Assembly (NCBI GenBank): GCA_036260415.1
Contig: DASZZX010000332.1
Coordinates: 1-13,918, forward strand
Length of the DNA: 13,918 nucleotides
Direction: 5' to 3'
Source: DASZZX01 sp036260415
GTDB taxonomy: Bacteria; Actinomycetota; Nitriliruptoria; Nitriliruptorales; JAHWKO01
Part shown: positions 1 through 5,705 of the stretch, one piece after another
How the letters are laid out: each line of letters starts with the position of its first letter
Numbering within the stretch: the stretch's first letter is position 1
The notes under the pieces: model-generated
What the model was told of the DNA's origin: nothing
Seen by the model: the letters and a program-made list of their open reading frames with translations, nothing else
Databases searched by the model: none
Program-made: the position numbers and the translations under genes

Positions 1-57
1 CCACCCGCCGCCCGGCTGGGGGGGGCGGGGACAGGATCCGGCTTATCGGCCGTCTCC
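1..57 (+). ncRNA. rnpB: RNase P RNA, 3' end (partial)
   Basis: The stretch around 30-50, ACAGGATCCGGCTTATCGGC, closely matches the conserved 3' end of bacterial type A RNase P RNA as I remember it from E. coli, ACAGAACCCGGCTTATCGGT. RNase P RNA is the catalytic subunit that removes the 5' leader of tRNA precursors. Only the last part of the gene is inside the window; the 5' portion lies before base 1. The mature 3' end is estimated from the family and is uncertain by several bases. No tRNA was seen nearby. Confidence 0.8.
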
Positions 58-105
58 TCCCGCACAGCTCGCAGCGCGCGCCCGCGTTCTGGCCGGGATC
101 GTGCA

Positions 106-127
106 CCCGCCGACGTGCGCCGGCGGG
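106..127 (+). terminator. Perfect 7-bp hairpin after rnpB, possible terminator
   Basis: CCCGCCG (106-112) and CGGCGGG (121-127) are perfectly complementary around an 8-base loop. The hairpin lies about 50 bases after the rnpB end. There is no T-run after it, which is common for terminators in GC-rich actinobacteria but makes the call weak. Confidence 0.35.
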
Positions 128-155
128 GTCTGACCGCCGCGGCCGCCCGCGCCCC

Positions 156-295
156 GTGGGACTCGGATCGTGCGTCGTGACGGTCACCGGCGACCGCCAG
201 GACGCACGATGCTGGAGGGGGACGGGTGGGGCTCGGATCGTGCGTCGTGACGGTCACCGGCGACCGCGAGGACGCACGATGCTGGAGGGGGCCGG
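156..295. repeat. Two tandem 70-bp copies of a hairpin repeat (family A)
   Basis: Bases 156-225 and 226-295 are direct repeats with a period of exactly 70. I see differences at 161/231 and 198/268, and divergence at the far 3' end (around 222-225 against 292-295). Each copy is itself an inverted repeat: ATCGTGCGTC (167-176, 237-246) pairs with GACGCACGAT (201-210, 271-280) across a 24-base loop, and a second small palindrome GTGAC-G-GTCAC sits in the loop. The unit starts with CTCGGATCGTGCGTC. Related sequence recurs at 7951-8060, so this is a dispersed element. It lies between the 3' ends of rnpB and the hemerythrin-like gene. Reading frames through it are a by-product of the repeat and are not called as genes. 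Confidence 0.9.
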
Positions 296-309
296 GCAGC
301 CGGACTGCC
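295..309 (-). terminator. Small hairpin downstream of the hemerythrin-like gene
   Basis: GGCAG (295-299) and CTGCC (305-309) can pair, flanked by additional G/C. It lies about 60 bases after the stop of the minus-strand hemerythrin-like gene. Short arms and no T-run make this only a possible terminator. The remainder of 310-367 shows nothing else. Confidence 0.2.
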
Positions 310-367
310 GGGACCGGGCCGGCGCACGTCGCCGCCCGCGGTCGCCACGGGTGTCAGCCGTCGATCG

Positions 368-915
368 TCAGCGCGAGAAGATCTCCCGGGCAGCGTCACG
401 CGCACGGTCGAACACGCCCACGACGGGGCCAGCACGGCACGGACCTCGGGCGTCTGCGGGGTACGCGGGTGCGGCCGGGTCGGGCCGCGCTCCTTCAGTT
501 GCGAGAAGCCCTCGCCCATCGCCAGTAGCCGTTCGACGCTGAGCGTCTCGCGCAACCGCGGCCACTCCTGGTCTCCTCGTGGCGTGCGTGGTCGAGCACG
601 TCGCTCCGCAGCTGCTGGAACGCCGCGAGGAACTCCTCGCTGGTCGGGTCCATGTTCCATGCGTGCCATCAGCTGCTCGGCCTCGTTCTCCTCCTCAAGG
701 ACCGAGCGCGCGACCTCCTCGCCGCCGGGCACCTCGTCCCTCGCGGTGGGGTGTACGATCGCCTCCTCGACGGCTTCGTGACGTGCGAGCTCGTGAACGA
801 TCGTGCGGAAGAGCTCGCCACGCTCCTGCGGTGACGCGTCGTCGAGCCGGGAGAACAGCTGGCGGACCTCGTCGTGGTCCTGCTGAAGCAGTTCGATGAC
901 GTCTCCGTCCGCCAT
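368..915 (-). pseudogene. Hemerythrin/HHE cation-binding domain protein, three frameshifts
   Basis: Reading starts at the ATG at 915, preceded by GGAG with 5 bases spacing. The first 86 or so residues match the HHE hemerythrin family: MADGDVIELLQQDHDEVRQL, then HELARHEAVEEAIVHP, supplying the first iron-ligand His/Glu sets. Near 654 the family-like reading MDPTSEEFLAAFQQLRSD continues in another frame, near 568-573 it returns (EWPRLRETLSVERLL), and near 425-428 it moves again to end PVVGVFDRARDAAREIFSR at the TGA at 368. One extra and two missing bases restore a protein of about 182 residues including the third ligand helix (LDHARHEE). Two breaks sit at or beside C-runs. Such proteins bind a di-iron centre, with roles in oxygen, NO or iron stress. 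Either a fresh pseudogene or an assembly error; the family call itself is firm. Confidence 0.85.
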
Positions 916-972
916 GCTCTCTCCGTTCCGAACAGACGCCCCGACGGCGCCCCACGAGAGCATGGCCGCCGC

Positions 973-986
973 GCGTCGTGCGACGC
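973..986. repeat. Short palindrome upstream of the hemerythrin-like gene
   Basis: GCGTCG (973-978) and CGACGC (981-986) form an inverted repeat around TG, 58 bases upstream of the hemerythrin ATG. It could be an operator, but no regulator gene is adjacent and such palindromes arise easily in GC-rich DNA. Confidence 0.2.
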
Positions 987-1015
987 GGCGTCGGACCCGG
1001 TCGCCCGCACGTGAA

Positions 1016-1136
1016 GGGCACGGCGCTGCGGGCGTCAGGAGAGCGGCCGAGGTCCACCGATCAGACGGGCCGGTCGGGCACGGCGGTCCGGGGCGTCAGG
1101 AGAGCGGCCAAGGTCCGCCGATCGGACGGGGCGGTC
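1016..1136. repeat. Two tandem ~61-bp repeat units (family B)
   Basis: Two copies beginning GGGCACGGCG run from about 1016 and 1076. The best conserved core, GGGCGTCAGGAGAGCGGCC, starts at 1030 and 1091, a period of 61, followed by a similar AAGGTCC/GAGGTCC and CCGATC segment and a GACGGG-CGGTC end. The copies differ at several positions, so this is an older duplication than family A. It lies in the 292-base gap between the 5' end of the hemerythrin-like gene and the 3' end of the small membrane protein. I see no gene in this gap. Confidence 0.8.
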
Positions 1137-1207
1137 CCGGCCGGTCGTTTCCGGCAGGGACTTTCGGGCTTCGACGCGGCGAGTGCTTCCCTGGCCCCGC
1201 GAGGTGG

Positions 1208-1459
1208 TCAGCCACCGCCGGAGCCGGTGCCGTCGCGGTCCTCCTGGTCGCGGCGCTGCCGCAACCAGACGACGAGTCCGGCCACCGCCACCACCACGAC
1301 GGGCGCCGCCCACAGAGGGCCCTGGTAGCTCAGCGTGACCACGAGCAGTCCCGCCAGCAGGATGCCCAGTGGAGTGGCCAGACGTCGCAGGCGGGTGAAG
1401 ACCAGCGGCGGGGACCCGTCGTCGTCCGTGGTGTCCTGGGGAGACGTGATCGACTCCGT
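1208..1459 (-). CDS. Small two-helix membrane protein, start codon unclear
   Basis: A minus-strand frame ending at the TGA at 1208-1210 encodes an acidic N-terminus (SPQDTTDDDGS), a basic turn (RLRRL), two hydrophobic stretches (ATPLGILLAGLLVVTL and AAPVVVVAVAGLVVWL) and a polar, charged tail rich in Arg, Asp and Gly. Third positions are almost all G or C, as in real genes here. No ATG, GTG or TTG exists on this strand between the upstream in-frame TAG and the first helix. The proposed start is ACG at 1457-1459, preceded by GGGG, giving 83 residues; ATC at 1448-1450 is another option. A single C-to-T would create ATG there. Function unknown; similar small membrane proteins are common in actinobacteria. 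Confidence 0.5.
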   Translation of the reverse strand, partial: TESITSPQDTTDDDGSPPLVFTRLRRLATPLGILLAGLLVVTLSYQGPLWAAPVVVVAVAGLVVWLRQRRDQEDRDGTGSGGG

Positions 1460-1478
1460 GACTGCCCCGGCTAGGCTA
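1450..1478. promoter_or_regulatory. Symmetric bidirectional promoter for plsC and the small membrane gene
   Basis: CTAGGCTA supplies a -10 box on both strands: TAGGCT (1472-1477) toward plsC and TAGCCT (1473-1478) toward the small membrane protein. A plus-strand -35-like TCGACT (1450-1455) lies 16 bases upstream of the first. The plus-strand leader would be about 29 bases with GGTGAG ahead of the plsC ATG. No experimental support; judged by box similarity only. Confidence 0.35.
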
Positions 1479-1512
1479 CCCCGCTACGCGGCGTGACGAC
1501 GGACGGTGAGCG

Positions 1513-2274
1513 ATGCCGGGGATGAACGACGCGCCGCTGCTCTACCGTGTGTTGCACGCGCTGTTGCCCGTCCCGATCGGGCGGTACTTCCACCTGTACG
1601 TGGAAGGGCGCGAGCACATCCCGGCGTCCGGCGGCACCATCCTCGCGGCCAACCACCTGTCGTTCATCGACTCGATCTTCCTGCCGCTGTGGTTGGACCG
1701 CCCCGTGTACTTCCTCGGGAAGGCCGACTACTTCGAGTCGTGGCGCACGCGCTGGTTCTTCGAGGGCGCGGGCGTCATCCCGACTTTCCGCTCGGGCGGA
1801 GACCGCTCGCGGCAGGCGCTGGAGGCGGGCACGAAGGTGCTGCGCCGCGGTGATCTCCTCGGCGTCTACCCCGAGGGCACCCGCAGCCCCGACGGTCGTC
1901 TGTACCGTGGCAAGACCGGACCCGCCCGCATGGCGCTCGAGGCCGGCGTGCCCATCGTGCCCTGCGGAGTGGTGGGCACCCGTGAGGTGCAGCCGCCGGA
2001 CTCGTACCTGCCGCGCCGCCGCCCGGTGAAGGTCCGCTACGGGCGCCCGCTCGAGTTCTCGCGCTACGAGGGTCAGACGGACGACCCCTTCGTGCTGCGG
2101 TCGGTGACCGACGAGCTGATGTACGAGATCATGCTGCTGTCGGGGCAGGAGTACGTGGACGAGTACGCGTCCAAGATCAAGGAGGGCGACGTCACCGTCG
2201 ACGGGGTGGAGGACGAGCGGGCCCCCACCGTGACGCAGGTCCCCGACCTCGACGCCGACCGCCGCGCCAGCTGA
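1513..2274 (+). CDS. plsC: 1-acyl-sn-glycerol-3-phosphate acyltransferase (PlsC/LPLAT family)
   Basis: The 253-residue protein carries the LPLAT signature blocks in order: NHLSFID at 47-53 (catalytic HX4D, His48 and Asp53), the YPEGTRS block at 119-125, which binds the acceptor phosphate, and VPIVPCGVVGT at 146-156. The family transfers an acyl chain from acyl-ACP or acyl-CoA to lysophosphatidic acid to make phosphatidic acid at the inner membrane face. The N-terminus has a moderately hydrophobic stretch but no clear transmembrane helix. ATG 1513 follows GGTGAG closely; ATG at 1522 is an equally possible start. A C-terminal extension of about 70 residues is acidic and not family-typical. Substrate specificity cannot be read from sequence. 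It begins a plus-strand run with pfkA 67 bases downstream. Confidence 0.92.
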   Translation: MPGMNDAPLLYRVLHALLPVPIGRYFHLYVEGREHIPASGGTILAANHLSFIDSIFLPLWLDRPVYFLGKADYFESWRTRWFFEGAGVIPTFRSGGDRSRQALEAGTKVLRRGDLLGVYPEGTRSPDGRLYRGKTGPARMALEAGVPIVPCGVVGTREVQPPDSYLPRRRPVKVRYGRPLEFSRYEGQTDDPFVLRSVTDELMYEIMLLSGQEYVDEYASKIKEGDVTVDGVEDERAPTVTQVPDLDADRRAS

Positions 2275-2287
2275 CGGACCTGTGCCG

Positions 2288-2313
2288 GGTGGGTGACCCC
2301 ACCTCCGTAGGAT
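2288..2313 (+). promoter_or_regulatory. Hairpin and -10 box upstream of pfkA
   Basis: GGTGGG (2288-2293) and CCCACC (2298-2303) form a 6-bp hairpin with a TGAC loop, 13 bases after the plsC stop. TAGGAT at 2308-2313 matches a -10 box and would start transcription near 2320. The hairpin may end plsC transcription or overlap the -35 position of the pfkA promoter as an operator; the sequence does not decide between them. Confidence 0.4.
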
Positions 2314-2341
2314 GGCGGCGACACCAGGTGGGGGAGGCGAC

Positions 2342-3379
2342 GTGAGGCGGCGCATCGGGCTGCTGACCGGCGGGGGCGACTGCCCCGGCCTGAACGCGGT
2401 GATCCGAGCCGTTGTGCGCACCGCCGTCGAGCGCCACAGCATCGCGTGCTTCGGCTTCCGCAACGGCTGGCGGGGTGTGCTCGACATGGAGGTCGAACCG
2501 CTCACGGTCGCGTCGACCCGTGGGATCCTGTACCGCGGCGGCACCATCCTCGGCACCTCCCGTGTCGATCCCTACCGCGAGCCCGACGGCGTGGCGCGCA
2601 TCCGCGAGACGCTGGAGGTGCACCGTCTCGACGGCCTGGTCGTCATCGGCGGCGAGGGCACGTTGGGCGCCGCCACACGTCTCGCCGTGGACCAGGGCGT
2701 CCCGATCGTCGGGATCCCCAAGACGATTGACAACGACGTGGGGGGGACCGAGATGACGGTCGGTTTCCTCACGGCCGCCGACATCGCCACCGGCGCAGTG
2801 GACCGGCTGCACTCGACGGCCGAGTCCCACAACCGGGTGATGGTGCTGGAGGTGATGGGTCGCCACGCCGGCTGGATCGCAATCCACGCGGGCATCGCCG
2901 GGGGTGCGGACGCGATCCTGATCCCCGAGTTCCCGTTCGACGTCGGCGGCGTGTGCCGGCACGTCAAGCAGCGCGCCGGCTCGGGGCGCGACTTCTCCAT
3001 CGTGGTGGTCGCGGAGGGGGCGGTGCCCGCCGAGGGCACGATGGAACTGCCGCCACCGCCGAAGGACCAGTTCGGGCGGCCCGTCCTGGGGGGCATCAGC
3101 CAGCCCATCTCCAACGAGATCGAGCGGCGCACCGGCTTCCCCGCACGCGTGACCATCCTCGGACACGTGCAGCGTGGCGGCACGCCCCACGCGGCGGATC
3201 GCGTGCTCGCCACCCGGTTCGGGTGCGAGGCGGTCGAGATGGTCCAGCGCGACGAGTGGGGTGCCATGACGGGCCTGATCGGTCCGGACGTCGTTGCGGT
3301 GCCGCTCGCCGAGGCGACCAAGGAGCTCAAGCTCGTGCCGCGCGAACTGTACGAGGTCGCCGAGACCTTCTTCGGCTGA
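2342..3379 (+). CDS. pfkA: 6-phosphofructokinase, probably ATP-dependent (group III type)
   Basis: The enzyme phosphorylates fructose 6-phosphate to fructose 1,6-bisphosphate in glycolysis. GTG 2342 is chosen because GGGGGAGG ends 4 bases before it and the family N-terminus (RRIGLLTGGGDCPGLNAVIR) follows at once, giving 345 residues; an in-frame ATG at 2312 overlaps the likely -10 box. Motifs: GGGDCPGLN near 10-18, GGEGT at 103-107, PKTIDND at 126-132 with the catalytic Asp, MGRHAGW at 172-178, HVQRGG near the C-terminal third. Known rule: Gly in GGEGT (where pyrophosphate enzymes have Asp) indicates ATP use, even with Lys in PKTIDND, as in Streptomyces-type enzymes. Its stop overlaps the next start (TGATG), implying translational coupling. 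Confidence 0.95.
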   Translation: MRRRIGLLTGGGDCPGLNAVIRAVVRTAVERHSIACFGFRNGWRGVLDMEVEPLTVASTRGILYRGGTILGTSRVDPYREPDGVARIRETLEVHRLDGLVVIGGEGTLGAATRLAVDQGVPIVGIPKTIDNDVGGTEMTVGFLTAADIATGAVDRLHSTAESHNRVMVLEVMGRHAGWIAIHAGIAGGADAILIPEFPFDVGGVCRHVKQRAGSGRDFSIVVVAEGAVPAEGTMELPPPPKDQFGRPVLGGISQPISNEIERRTGFPARVTILGHVQRGGTPHAADRVLATRFGCEAVEMVQRDEWGAMTGLIGPDVVAVPLAEATKELKLVPRELYEVAETFFG

Positions 3380-4167
3380 TGGACCTCTTGGAGCTGGCGG
3401 TCGATCTCGCCCGTGAGGCGGGTGATCTCCTGATGGGCTACGTCGACCGCACACTGCAGATCGACACCAAGACGAGCGCCACCGATCCTGTGTCCGAGGC
3501 CGACCACGCCTCCGAGCGGCTGATCAACGAAGGGCTGCTGGCGGCCCGCCCCGACGACGGTCTGCTCGGCGAGGAGGACGCCGGCAACCGTCGTGGCACG
3601 ACCGGTCTGCGGTGGGTCGTGGACCCCCTCGACGGCACCGTGAACTTCCTGTACGGCATCCCGGCGTGGTGCGTCTCGATCGCGTGCGAGGACGACCAGG
3701 GCGGGGTCGTGGGTGTCGTGCACGATCCTCACCGCGACGAGACCTTCGCGGCGCATCGCGGTGGCGGCACGACCGTCAACGGGAGCACCGTCGAGGTGCG
3801 CGAGCCGGACGACCTCACGATGGCGTTGGTCGCGACCGGTTTCAGCTACGGGCCGCAGGTCCGGGCCATGCAGGGACGCTGGGTCGCCGACCTGCTCCCG
3901 CAGGTCCGCGACGTGCGACGCGTGGGCGCCGCGGCGCTGGACCTGGCGTGGCTGGCTGCGGGCCGGTTCGACGGCTTCTACGAGATCGGCCTCAAGCCGT
4001 GGGACCGGGCGGCCGGGCAGGTCCTGGTGGCGGAGGCGGGCGGCGTGTCGTCGCTGCGCGAGGTGGAGGTCGGACCGGAACGCGCCCCGTGCATCATCGC
4101 CGGCCACCGGACCGTGCACGATCAGCTCGCGTCCTGGCTGGCCGCGGTGACCGGACGCGAGGGCTGA
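3379..4167 (+). CDS. Inositol monophosphatase family phosphatase
   Basis: The 262-residue protein has the full set of Mg-binding motifs of the family: GEE around 64-66, DPLDGTVNF at 82-90 and WDRAAG at 208-213. The fold hydrolyses sugar or inositol phosphates such as myo-inositol 1-phosphate, histidinol phosphate or fructose 1,6-bisphosphate. Its ATG overlaps the pfkA stop by one base and has no recognisable ribosome site of its own, so it should be translated by coupling. Adjacent pfkA makes a fructose 1,6-bisphosphatase role imaginable, but inositol (mycothiol or phosphatidylinositol synthesis) or histidinol phosphate are at least as likely in actinobacteria; the motifs do not choose. Confidence 0.92.
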   Translation: MDLLELAVDLAREAGDLLMGYVDRTLQIDTKTSATDPVSEADHASERLINEGLLAARPDDGLLGEEDAGNRRGTTGLRWVVDPLDGTVNFLYGIPAWCVSIACEDDQGGVVGVVHDPHRDETFAAHRGGGTTVNGSTVEVREPDDLTMALVATGFSYGPQVRAMQGRWVADLLPQVRDVRRVGAAALDLAWLAAGRFDGFYEIGLKPWDRAAGQVLVAEAGGVSSLREVEVGPERAPCIIAGHRTVHDQLASWLAAVTGREG

Positions 4168-4602
4168 TTGACGGGCGGCGCCGTGCGCGACCACGTCGCC
4201 TTCGCGGGCGACTTCCAGCGCGACCGTGGCGCAGGGGTCACGCCGGGGCGTGACCTCACCACGTCGCTACGGGTCCGCCTGACCCAGCGCGGCTGGGCCT
4301 GCGGCGACCCCCGTGACCCCGCTCACGCGTGGCAGTTCGACTGCCGCCGCGGGCGGTGGCGAGCGCGCATCAACGTCGGGTACGTGCCCGAAGAGGGTCG
4401 CGGTTGGATCATCGTGTCGGAGGTCGCGGCCGGGTTGGGGCGGCTCCTGCGCCGCAGCGGACACCAGGAGGGGTTGACGCTGCTGTGCTCTGCGGTCCAC
4501 GCGCTGCTCAGCTTCGATCCGCGGGTACGGACGGTGCGGTGGTTCACAGAACAGGAGTGGGATGACCCCGCCGCCCCGCACGGCGCCCCGACCCCGCTGT
4601 GA
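4168..4602 (+). CDS. Small conserved-looking protein of unknown function
   Basis: The frame begins with TTG immediately after the stop of the phosphatase gene; GTG at 4183 is the alternative start. The 144-residue product has no motif I recognise. It reads as a single globular alpha/beta domain: RLTQRGWACGDPRD, a basic patch CRRGRWRARINVGYV, GRGWIIVSEVAAGL, and a Trp-rich end RTVRWFTEQEW. No signal peptide or membrane helix. GC3 is typical of its neighbours, so it is probably real, and its position suggests co-transcription with pfkA and the phosphatase. Its last codons (GAPTPL) and stop fall inside the first unit of the repeat array at 4586, so the C-terminus may have been altered by the repeat. 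Confidence 0.65.
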   Translation: MTGGAVRDHVAFAGDFQRDRGAGVTPGRDLTTSLRVRLTQRGWACGDPRDPAHAWQFDCRRGRWRARINVGYVPEEGRGWIIVSEVAAGLGRLLRRSGHQEGLTLLCSAVHALLSFDPRVRTVRWFTEQEWDDPAAPHGAPTPL

Positions 4603-4748
4603 CCGTCGCCGACCGCTGCGCCCCGACCCCGCTGTGACCGTCGCCGACCGCTGTGGCGGTCGCCGAGCAACGCTGTGACCGTCGCCGACCCTGTGACCGT
4701 CGCCGAGCCCGCTGTGAGCGTCCCCGCCCCGATGTGACCCTCACGGCC
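4586..4748. repeat. Seven degenerate copies of GCTGTGACCGTCGCCGACC (family C)
   Basis: Units start at 4596, 4631, 4650, 4672, 4691, 4711 and about 4732, spaced 35, 19, 22, 19, 20 and 21 bases. The first two belong to a near-perfect 35-base direct repeat (4586-4620 and 4621-4655). Units 1, 2 and 4 are identical over 19 bases; unit 3 has GGCGG in place of GACCG; units 6 and 7 are decayed. The array fills the 138-base gap between two convergent genes: its first unit contains the TGA of the upstream gene (4600-4602) and its last covers the stop of the DUF72 gene (4741-4743). There are no uniform spacers, so it is not a CRISPR. Confidence 0.85.
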
Positions 4749-5496
4749 AGGGGTATGCGGTGTCGTCGAGCAGGTCGATCATCCGACGTGCGTTGCTTGG
4801 CGCCTTGGCATGGTGGTCGTTGTTGAAGTACACGAAACCGTCCAGCCCGCGCCCCGCCGCATCACGCAGCCGCTCCACCCACGGCGCCAGTTCCTCGTCC
4901 GCGTAGTCCCAGCGGTAGCGCTCGTCCTCCGACCCCAGCCCGTGCAGCCGCAGGTAGACGAAGTCGCCCGTCACCGGCGCGTCGTCGGGCATCTGCTGGT
5001 CGGACAGCCACACCCACGCTGCCCCGTGGTGACGCAGGGTGGCGACCACCTCGTCGTCGTACCACGAGCGGTGGCGGAACTCGACCGCGTGGCGGTGACC
5101 GGCGGGCAGCAGGCCCAGGAAGGTGTCCAGCCGCGGCACGTCCCGGTGGAGGTTCGGTGGCAGCTGCCACAGCCACACGCCCAGGAACGTCTTCAGCGGG
5201 GCGAGCCGCTCGACGACGTTGGCGATGGCCTCGGCGGGGTCGGCGAGCTTGAGGTTGTGGGTGATGTAGCGGCTGCCCTTGACCGCGTAGCGGAAGCGGT
5301 CGGGTGCCTGCCGGTTCCACCGCTCGGCGGTGCTGGTGCGTGGCAGCCGGTAGAAGCTGTAGTTGATCTCCACCGTCGGGAACACGCTCGCGTAGTGCTC
5401 GTACCAGCGGCGCTTGGGAACGTCAGCGGGATAGAAGCGGCCGTCCCAGTCGTCGTACTGCCAGCCGCTCGTCCCCACGAGGACGTGCCCGCTCAC
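4741..5496 (-). CDS. DUF72 (YecE-like) family protein
   Basis: The 251-residue protein matches the DUF72 TIM-barrel family: GTSGW near residues 8-12, FYP at 21-23, the VEINYSFYRLP block at 42-52, RFRYAVKGSRYITH, a WQLPPNL segment, AVEFRHRSWY, VYLRLHG and the C-terminal VYFNNDHHAKAPSNA. The biochemical function of the family is not settled; some members resemble endonuclease IV-like barrels. GTG at 5494-5496 is the start, with GGAG 7 bases upstream. Its GTGA overlaps the stop of one upstream frame, and an ATG at 5501-5503 is in another frame. Its end touches the repeat array. Confidence 0.92.
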   Translation of the reverse strand: MSGHVLVGTSGWQYDDWDGRFYPADVPKRRWYEHYASVFPTVEINYSFYRLPRTSTAERWNRQAPDRFRYAVKGSRYITHNLKLADPAEAIANVVERLAPLKTFLGVWLWQLPPNLHRDVPRLDTFLGLLPAGHRHAVEFRHRSWYDDEVVATLRHHGAAWVWLSDQQMPDDAPVTGDFVYLRLHGLGSEDERYRWDYADEELAPWVERLRDAAGRGLDGFVYFNNDHHAKAPSNARRMIDLLDDTAYPWP

Positions 5497-5499
5497 CGG

Positions 5500-5705
5500 T
5501 CATCTCCGCGCGTCGAGCACCGCGACGATCCGCTGCAGCCCACGCCGAGGTTCAGCTGCGCGGACCTGACGCGGCCGGGCGCTCGCGCACGCGCCAGCCC
5601 TCCTCGACCCAGCGTGCGCTCGTGGCGGGGCCCGCACGCCAGGTCGTCGGCGTGGGCGCCGACGACCAGGGCGCCGCGACGGGACCTCCACGTCCGCTGC
5701 CTCAC
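5500..5705 (-). pseudogene. Possible broken small ORF between MDMPI and DUF72 genes
   Basis: The gap between two minus-strand genes is bounded by coupling signals: GTG at 5703-5705 overlaps the stop of the MDMPI gene as GTGA, and a TGA at 5500-5502 lies just before the DUF72 start. No single frame spans it. Dropping one C in the CCCC after TGCGGG, and one G later in GCCGCGTCAGG, joins three frames into about 67 residues: GALVVGAHADDLACGP, then ATSARWVEEGWRVRERPAA, then QVRAAEPRRGLQRIVAVLDA. GC3 is high in each piece in its own frame. I do not recognise the product. It may be a decayed gene, an assembly error, or plain spacer. Confidence 0.3.

Noticed and set aside
156..542. Plus-strand reading frames across the 70-bp repeats
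   Set aside because: They start inside each repeat copy (GTGGG) and give the same Arg-rich peptide twice; they run antisense through the hemerythrin gene.
2192..4194. Long minus-strand frames opposite plsC, pfkA and the phosphatase
   Set aside because: All motif evidence is on the plus strand; these frames show Arg/Ser/Pro-rich composition without domains and cross the gene boundaries.
4586..4748. CRISPR-like array
   Set aside because: Unit spacing is mostly zero to three bases, there are no spacers of constant length and no cas genes; it is a degenerate tandem repeat.
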